A DNA stretch of 7,593 nt from Thermoplasmatales archaeon ex4484_6 (lineage in GTDB: Archaea > Thermoplasmatota > Penumbrarchaeia > Penumbrarchaeales > Penumbrarchaeaceae), in contig NJDO01000091.1 in NCBI GenBank assembly GCA_002254385.1, forward strand, positions 1-7,593, written 5' to 3'. Below the pieces are notes generated by a model. That model saw only the letters and a list, made by a program, of their open reading frames with translations, ran no database searches and was not told the origin of the DNA. Shown here in pieces: positions 1-4,107 of the stretch. The translations under genes and the position numbers were made by a program. Numbering within the stretch: the stretch's first letter is position 1; every line of letters begins with the position of its first letter.

Positions 1-30
1 CGGCCAGTAAAAAGTTGTGATGAACAGGGA

Positions 31-35
31 AGGAG
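31..35 (+). promoter_or_regulatory. Ribosome binding site for the surface protein
   Basis: AGGAG, within a longer purine stretch at 27-37, lies 8 nt before the ATG at 44. It favours this start over the in-frame GTG at 17 or ATG at 20, which it would otherwise place inside the coding region. Confidence 0.65.
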
Positions 36-43
36 ATGTTCGA

Positions 44-2023
44 ATGAACGGTTCAAATAGAGAAAAGATCATTGTTGCCGTTGCTGCCATTTTATTCTTC
101 GCAGCATTCGGGGCCATAGCCATTCTGGACAGTTCACATGGCACCAACGGGGAAGGCATAGGCGAGAACGAGGTGAAGGTTGACGTGACCCAGAACGAGG
201 GTCATCTCAGCATTCCCATGGTTCCCAGCGATATGCTGATCCTCGGAGCTTCCCAGGATGCAAAGGTTGATTTCAAAGTGGAGAATAATGACAGGGACAA
301 CGACATCGACACCATCAAGGTCACCATACCCGGCGGTGAGGTTATCAACGGTTCGTCCATATGGTATCAGCCGATGTTCATCCATGAATGGATATTCAAT
401 GCCACTGCAACCGACGAGGCAACCTTCCATGCCAAGGATGATATGTTCGGAAGGGTCTTCGGCGGTTCGGCCCAGTATGATGTCATAGGAAACCAGGATG
501 ATGCACTGGACCACTTCTCCATCAACGAGACCATTCTCGAAGAAGTGAGCGAGGCGGTGACCGTTACGGTCGAGTTCAAGGCCCCTGATACACCGGGCAT
601 AAAGATGGGAAATGAGGCCATCGCGGTAGAGGTGGGCGACCTCATGACCGAGAATTCCGGAGAGGGGCTCACACCAGTTTATCCCGATGGATACACCTAC
701 ATGGTCGTGGACAACGATTATTCGTTCATCGTGATCACGGTCGACTCCGATCAAGTGGGACTGGAGGTCCAGTATGGAGATAGGACGCTGTTCGCATCCA
801 CGAGAGGTACGGGTTACATGTACGAGGAAGAGGGAGTGAGCTACGTAACAGATGACGGGCAGACCGTTGCTGTCCTTGAAGCACCTTCCTCCGATGATGT
901 TGTCGTCAAACCCATAATAGTCACGAAGGGTGGAGATGTGGGGGAGATCGAGATCTCGCTCCAGGAGATCACCGTGGATGATATTACGGCCACGGGTTCA
1001 AACCTGTTCTCGATAAAAAAGGACAATTCCACATCCCTCACGGTTCCATCCGAATCAGGTGTGACGCTGGTCGATACGGACGGGGATTGGACATTCGACA
1101 TCGATGACACCGACGATGATAACGATGGCATTCCCGACCTGAGGGATCCTCAGCCCCTCATCCCCGGAACCGAATGGATCAACATCAACCCTACGATCCA
1201 ATCCATTATGGGACCCGAGGAGAACAAAGTGAAGAAGGGAGAAGTATTCACACTCTCCGTCAGTGCGGAGGATGCGGACAGTGACCCGCTCACATTCGTC
1301 TGGACCCTGGCCGGCTCAGATTGGAACGCCACTGGTTCCAGTGTTCCCGGACCAACCGACCTGACACCCGGTGATCACATCTTTACCGTCACCGTAATGG
1401 ATGACAAGGGGGGTCAGACATCCGATACCTTGACGATCAAGGTTCTCGAGGAGAAAACACAGAAGGACAATACCCTGGTCTATATACTTGTGGCAGTGGT
1501 GTTCATTGCCATAATCGCGGTGGTCGTCTATTTCCTTGTAAAAGGAAAGGGTGAGGAGGAGAAAGAGGAGATCCCCGAGGAGATACCACCACAGGAACCG
1601 GAAGGGGAGGTCTACACGGAAGAGCCGGTCCCCGAATACGAGGAGGAGATCATGGAGGAGGAAGCCTACGAGGAACCAATGATCCCATCCGAACCCTCAA
1701 TGGAAGAAGGGGAGACCATGGCCCCTCCATCCGTCGGGACAATTCCCCAGATGGAAGAGGAAACGGGAGAGATTGCATCGCTTCCAGGTGAGGCTGAACT
1801 CCATGACATCCAGGATCTCGAGAATCTGATAGAGGAGATGGAACGCACCGAAGAGGAGATAGGCGATGTCTGTCCGGAGTGCGGTGCTCCCCTGGGTTCG
1901 TCTGATACCGAGTGCTCCAACTGCGGAGCTCAGTTCGAACTTGCACTGGAATGCCCGAACTGCGGTGCCGTGGTGGAGGAGAACGTTACTGTCTGCCCGA
2001 GCTGCGGTGTTTCCTTCGCCTGA
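44..2023 (+). CDS. Membrane-anchored surface protein with Ca-motif, PKD-like domain and cytoplasmic double zinc ribbon
   Basis: I do not recognise a named family; the role is unknown. The ATG at 44 is chosen because AGGAG (31-35) lies 8 nt upstream; a GTG/ATG at 17/20 is possible but has no visible SD. Residues about 9-29 form a hydrophobic signal or anchor after a basic stretch. A large, probably extracellular part follows. It has five N-glycosylation sequons, an Asp-rich DxDxDG-type calcium motif similar to thrombospondin type 3 repeats (about 344-365), and a PKD/cadherin-like beta domain (about 383-469). A second membrane helix (about 477-499) precedes a Glu/Pro-rich acidic tail (about 503-606). 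The C-terminus carries two CX2C-X10-CX2C zinc ribbons (Cys 610/613/624/627 and 637/640/651/654). The charge pattern suggests both ends lie in the cytoplasm. Only 43 bp of upstream DNA is present and no promoter is clear in it. Confidence 0.88.
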   Translation: MNGSNREKIIVAVAAILFFAAFGAIAILDSSHGTNGEGIGENEVKVDVTQNEGHLSIPMVPSDMLILGASQDAKVDFKVENNDRDNDIDTIKVTIPGGEVINGSSIWYQPMFIHEWIFNATATDEATFHAKDDMFGRVFGGSAQYDVIGNQDDALDHFSINETILEEVSEAVTVTVEFKAPDTPGIKMGNEAIAVEVGDLMTENSGEGLTPVYPDGYTYMVVDNDYSFIVITVDSDQVGLEVQYGDRTLFASTRGTGYMYEEEGVSYVTDDGQTVAVLEAPSSDDVVVKPIIVTKGGDVGEIEISLQEITVDDITATGSNLFSIKKDNSTSLTVPSESGVTLVDTDGDWTFDIDDTDDDNDGIPDLRDPQPLIPGTEWININPTIQSIMGPEENKVKKGEVFTLSVSAEDADSDPLTFVWTLAGSDWNATGSSVPGPTDLTPGDHIFTVTVMDDKGGQTSDTLTIKVLEEKTQKDNTLVYILVAVVFIAIIAVVVYFLVKGKGEEEKEEIPEEIPPQEPEGEVYTEEPVPEYEEEIMEEEAYEEPMIPSEPSMEEGETMAPPSVGTIPQMEEETGEIASLPGEAELHDIQDLENLIEEMERTEEEIGDVCPECGAPLGSSDTECSNCGAQFELALECPNCGAVVEENVTVCPSCGVSFA

Positions 2024-2084
2024 ACAGGGAACTGTATCCTTGTCGGCTTCAGGATGCAGAGGCCACCGGGAAGCTGTGACGGAG

Positions 2085-2114
2085 GGGGTCCGGTGATTTA
2101 TCTCACCGGATCCC
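2085..2114 (+). terminator. Perfect hairpin downstream of the surface protein gene, possible terminator
   Basis: A 12-bp stem (2085-2096 with 2103-2114, including one G-T pair) encloses a 6-nt loop, TTTATC. The inner 8 bp, TCCGGTGA/TCACCGGA, are perfect. It lies 61 bp after the stop at 2023 and is followed by a short T-rich run (CTTTTC, about 2123-2129). The weak T-tract makes an intrinsic terminator only plausible. An mRNA 3'-end stabiliser or a protein-binding site is an alternative. Confidence 0.4.
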
Positions 2115-2208
2115 GTTCCCCATCTTTTCATGTGAAACACTTGATCAGTTCATGTTTCATTCCCCTGACCGCGTCCTTCGTTGTGATGCCGGATGGCCTC
2201 CGGGAGAG

Positions 2209-2220
2209 GGTTAAATAGTA
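2209..2220 (+). promoter_or_regulatory. Archaeal TATA-like box for the parvulin gene
   Basis: GGTTAAATAGTA is an A/T-rich island in GC-rich surroundings, centred about 31 nt before the ATG at 2246. With the usual archaeal spacing of roughly 25 nt from TATA centre to transcription start, the transcript would begin about 5-10 nt before the ATG. That agrees with the absence of an SD in front of the gene. Confidence 0.55.
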
Positions 2221-2245
2221 TGATCTCCTTGAACAGCCGATCAAG

Positions 2246-2530
2246 ATGACAGCCAGCCAGGTAAGGGCCAGCCACATACTGGTCGATTCCGAGAAGGATG
2301 CAATCAGGATAAGGAACAGGATACGGGCCGGAGCAAGGTTCGAGGACCTTGCAAGGAAGCATTCCAGATGTCCATCGGGAAAGAAGGGAGGAGACCTTGG
2401 TTACTTCGGAAGGGGGCAGATGGTGAAACCTTTCGAGGATGCGGCCTTTTCCATGAAAAAGGGAGATGTGTCCGAGCCCGTGAAGACCCAGTTCGGATAT
2501 CACATAATCAAGGTCACCGACATCAGATAG
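2246..2530 (+). CDS. Parvulin-type peptidyl-prolyl cis-trans isomerase
   Basis: This is a single-domain parvulin (rotamase, PpiC/Pin1 family) of 94 residues, the size of a bare catalytic domain. It catalyses cis-trans isomerisation of the bond before proline, and with no signal peptide it is probably cytoplasmic. Family hallmarks visible are ASHIL with His10, a central Ser-Arg-Cys-Pro-Ser segment (Cys42), Gly-Gly-Asp-Leu-Gly-Tyr-Phe (48-54), Met59, Phe63, the phrase FGYHIIKV with His86, and a helix FEDLARKHS (32-40). The two histidines, the Cys and the Met/Phe pocket sit where parvulin active-site residues are expected. No SD precedes the ATG. A TATA-like box about 31 nt upstream implies a leaderless or nearly leaderless mRNA. 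The gene converges on the - strand MobB gene with 3 bp between their stop codons. Confidence 0.93.
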   Translation: MTASQVRASHILVDSEKDAIRIRNRIRAGARFEDLARKHSRCPSGKKGGDLGYFGRGQMVKPFEDAAFSMKKGDVSEPVKTQFGYHIIKVTDIR

Positions 2531-2533
2531 AAT

Positions 2534-3070
2534 TCACCAGGGAGGAAGATCAGAACCCTCCTTGATGATAAGGTCTGCAAGCGCGGCGACCGAATCTCCC
2601 TTCAATGCGTTGAACACCGGCAGATCGAGTTCCACTTCCTCGTTGGATATGATCCCCGATATAGCAACGTAGCCGTCCGATATTCCCCTGATCCTCTTTG
2701 TCTCCTCAAGCATCTCGCGGTCCCTTGCCAAAAGGATCTTCACCACCCGGGGATCGGTATCGTTGAGCCCCTCGCAGATCAGAACATCCGTTTCCTGAGG
2801 CACGAGTCTCATTGCCTCCTTCAGACCGGGGATGCCTTCAGTTGCAGCGATGAACCCCATCTCCTGTCGTGAAAGGGTGATGACGAATCCGGAACCCGCC
2901 CTGCGGTGCCTCCATGTGTCCTTCCCCTCCACATCCAGGGTCAGCGTCGAATTTGGCATTACCTTGATGCTGCCAACATTCAACCCCCGTTTCACGAACT
3001 CGGCGATCAACGCCTCGGCCGTTGCTGTCTTGCCGCATTTCTTCAATCCTATCAGGGATACGACGAGCAT
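2534..3070 (-). CDS. mobB: MobB-type molybdopterin cofactor GTPase
   Basis: A P-loop protein of 178 residues resembling MobB, the GTP-binding partner of MobA in making the guanine dinucleotide form of molybdopterin. Visible are Walker A GLKKCGKT (8-15), the MobB signature around GKDTWRHRRAGS (49-60), and a Walker B-like strand DVLICEG (95-101). Length fits the family (about 160-180). It is the last gene of the - strand operon and starts 9 bp after the small Cys protein. A GTGAGG SD-like site (3083-3078) lies 7 nt before the ATG. No MobA is in the window. AOR-family enzymes characterised so far, such as the Pyrococcus furiosus one, hold a bis-pterin without nucleotide. The role here may therefore be metal or cofactor delivery rather than classical nucleotide attachment; that part is inference. 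Confidence 0.88.
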   Translation of the reverse strand: MLVVSLIGLKKCGKTATAEALIAEFVKRGLNVGSIKVMPNSTLTLDVEGKDTWRHRRAGSGFVITLSRQEMGFIAATEGIPGLKEAMRLVPQETDVLICEGLNDTDPRVVKILLARDREMLEETKRIRGISDGYVAISGIISNEEVELDLPVFNALKGDSVAALADLIIKEGSDLPPW

Positions 3071-3079
3071 GGGTCCGCC

Positions 3080-3262
3080 TCACGGAAAGCAGCCAAGCTG
3101 ACAGTGTACAATCTTTATACCCATCCCGGTGAGCAGCGAAGCAATGCCGCTTTTTTCCATACCGAACTCGTCCGCTATGCGAAAGCATGCGGCACAGCTT
3201 ATCCTTCCGTCCTGCGCTTCCTTCCTGAACCTTTCCATGATAACATCATTTTCCTCGTTCAT
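3080..3262 (-). CDS. Small four-cysteine protein of unknown function in the AOR operon
   Basis: A 60-residue protein (from the ATG at 3262) that I cannot assign to a named family. It has a charged N-terminal helix, a CX2C pair (Cys23, Cys26) entering a helix-turn-helix-like stretch (about 22-52), and a C-terminal CX3C pair (Cys54, Cys58) in a HCQLGCF ending. Four cysteines in 60 residues suggest a zinc or iron-sulfur site or a redox switch. Its place between the sulfur-carrier gene and mobB suggests a role in cofactor or metal handling, or as a small regulator. The start is uncertain. A TTG at 3286 overlapping the previous stop would add 8 residues, but the GGAGG there abuts it with no spacing. 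The ATG has a GGCAGG 10 nt upstream. It reads as real because its codons are ordinary and its junctions are tight (20 bp and 9 bp). Confidence 0.75.
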   Translation of the reverse strand: MNEENDVIMERFRKEAQDGRISCAACFRIADEFGMEKSGIASLLTGMGIKIVHCQLGCFP

Positions 3263-3282
3263 ATTCCCACAACCTGCCGGAA

Positions 3283-3483
3283 TCAACCTCCGCTCGTGAG
3301 ATGTATGACATCCACACTCGAACCGTCCTCTATCGGTGTGGACGAAAAAGCGGACTTTGCGATGACCCTTCCGTCGATCTTCACAACCACGAGCGGAAAT
3401 GAATATTTCATCCTCTTAAGTAGATCCCCCACCGTCTCTCCTTCCACGTGTTCGACGGGACGTCTGTTCACGGTTATTGTCAA
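3283..3483 (-). CDS. ThiS/MoaD-type ubiquitin-like sulfur carrier
   Basis: A 66-residue beta-grasp sulfur carrier. It starts with the typical ThiS strand (TITVNRRPVEHVEGETV), continues with a DLL helix and VVVKIDG, has an EDG turn and DVIHL strand, and ends in the required Gly-Gly that is adenylated and converted to a thiocarboxylate. The start is TTG at 3483: a full GGAGGTGA (3495-3488) lies 4 nt upstream and TTG overlaps the previous stop as TTGA. An upstream ATG at 3543 would add 20 unrelated residues encoded inside the E1 gene and is rejected. The size matches ThiS (about 66) better than MoaD (about 80). Lying beside its own E1, an AOR and mobB, with no thiamine genes in view, it probably supplies sulfur for the metallo-pterin dithiolene rather than for thiazole. 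The substrate is inferred. Confidence 0.88.
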   Translation of the reverse strand: MTITVNRRPVEHVEGETVGDLLKRMKYSFPLVVVKIDGRVIAKSAFSSTPIEDGSSVDVIHLTSGG

Positions 3484-4094
3484 CCGTTCACCTCCAGAAG
3501 GATCTCGAGGACCACGTTCGCCTGATAATGGGCGAACAGACACACCTTGGGAGCCAGGAGTACATCATCGTCACTGGATCTGGCTTCAGGATCCTCGATG
3601 AGATGGAGCTTGCCATAGCGTGAATAGACTATCCTTTCCGAGGCGCCAATTCCGGCCACCCCGCTTGCGGCCACGATCGGTTTTTCCGGGAGCCGGAGCA
3701 TCACTTCCTCGATGAACGCTGCCTTGGTCGATGCCCTGTCAAGGGCCTCCACGACCACATCGACGTCCCCGAAGGGGCGGAACATGGAGCCTCTCTCCAG
3801 CTTCATGTCCACCATATCAATCTGGCAACCCCTGACGGCCCTTTCTATGTTCTCCCTCAGGCATTCCAACTTGGGCCTCCCGACCTGGTCCAGAAAATAA
3901 TACTGTCGGTTCAGGTTGGATTCTTCGACGTTATCAAAATCCACAACGACCAGCCTGCCCACACCAGCCCTTGCCAGCGCCATTGCAGCGTTCGACCCAA
4001 GGCCCCCGGCTCCCGCTATCCCGACACTGGAGCGCCCTAGGATGTCGCGGACAGTGGAAGCGGACCATCTTCGCTCTTCTCTCTTCCTGTCCAG
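3480..4094 (-). CDS. ThiF/MoeB/HesA-family E1-like adenylyltransferase (short, family-2 ThiF type)
   Basis: An E1-like enzyme that would adenylate the Gly-Gly tail of the carrier encoded just after it. With a start at 4094 it has about 204 residues: nucleotide loop GIAGAGGLGSN (25-35), DFDNVEESNLNRQ with Asp54, Asn60, Arg63 and Gln64, Lys75 of the GRPK turn, Asp119 in EALDRAS, and a late PKVCLFAHYQANVVLEILL helix. The CXXC zinc pairs of MoeB are absent. Length and ending resemble the compact ThiF family 2. The first in-frame ATG (3983) would cut off the ATP loop, so the true start is upstream. Between the in-frame TGA at 4103-4101 and that loop there is no ATG, GTG or TTG. CTG at 4094, 6 nt after GAGGTGA, is the best candidate. 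It starts 11 bp after the AOR stop and overlaps the carrier gene by 4 bp. Confidence 0.85.
   Translation of the reverse strand: MDRKREERRWSASTVRDILGRSSVGIAGAGGLGSNAAMALARAGVGRLVVVDFDNVEESNLNRQYYFLDQVGRPKLECLRENIERAVRGCQIDMVDMKLERGSMFRPFGDVDVVVEALDRASTKAAFIEEVMLRLPEKPIVAASGVAGIGASERIVYSRYGKLHLIEDPEARSSDDDVLLAPKVCLFAHYQANVVLEILLEVNG
3488..3495 (-). promoter_or_regulatory. Strong SD for the sulfur carrier gene
   Basis: On the - strand GGAGGTGA (3495 to 3488) sits inside the last codons of the E1 gene, 4 nt before TTG at 3483. It fixes the TTG as the start and suggests coupled translation with the upstream gene. Confidence 0.8.
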
Positions 4095-4100
4095 CGTCCC

Positions 4101-4107
4101 TCACCTC
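4101..4107 (-). promoter_or_regulatory. SD deciding the E1 gene start
   Basis: GAGGTGA (4107 to 4101 on the - strand) overlaps the AOR stop region and lies 6 nt before the CTG at 4094. The TGA at its end is in frame with the E1 gene, so translation of that gene must begin downstream of it. Confidence 0.6.

Noticed and set aside
134..754. Open frame of 206 codons on the - strand
   Set aside because: Antisense shadow of the surface protein gene, rich in His/Ile/Gly from reversed codons, with no domain features.
2132..2160. Second inverted repeat (GTGAAACA/TGTTTCAT) with a TGATCA palindrome in its loop
   Set aside because: The stem is short and AT-rich with a 13-nt loop; it could be chance or part of the parvulin upstream region.
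2150..2503. Open frame of 117 codons on the - strand opposite the parvulin gene
   Set aside because: The + strand parvulin is unmistakable, and this reverse frame shows no motif.
3114..3119. TATAAA on the - strand about 45 nt before mobB, possible internal promoter
   Set aside because: It is fully explained by the Gly-Ile-Lys-Ile codons of the small Cys protein; no independent evidence of a start site.
3484..3543. Longer sulfur carrier beginning at an ATG at 3543
   Set aside because: The extra 20 residues lie in the E1 gene and do not belong to the beta-grasp fold; the full SD points to TTG 3483.
2906..3601. Open frame of 231 codons on the + strand across mobB, the Cys protein and the carrier
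   Set aside because: Crosses three well-supported - strand genes and has an unnatural composition, so it is an antisense artefact.
3934..4104. Possible frameshift: a GTG start at 4104 in another frame for the E1 gene
   Set aside because: That frame gives a Cys/Arg-rich sequence without ThiF motifs, while the in-frame sequence up to CTG 4094 makes sense, so no frameshift is needed.
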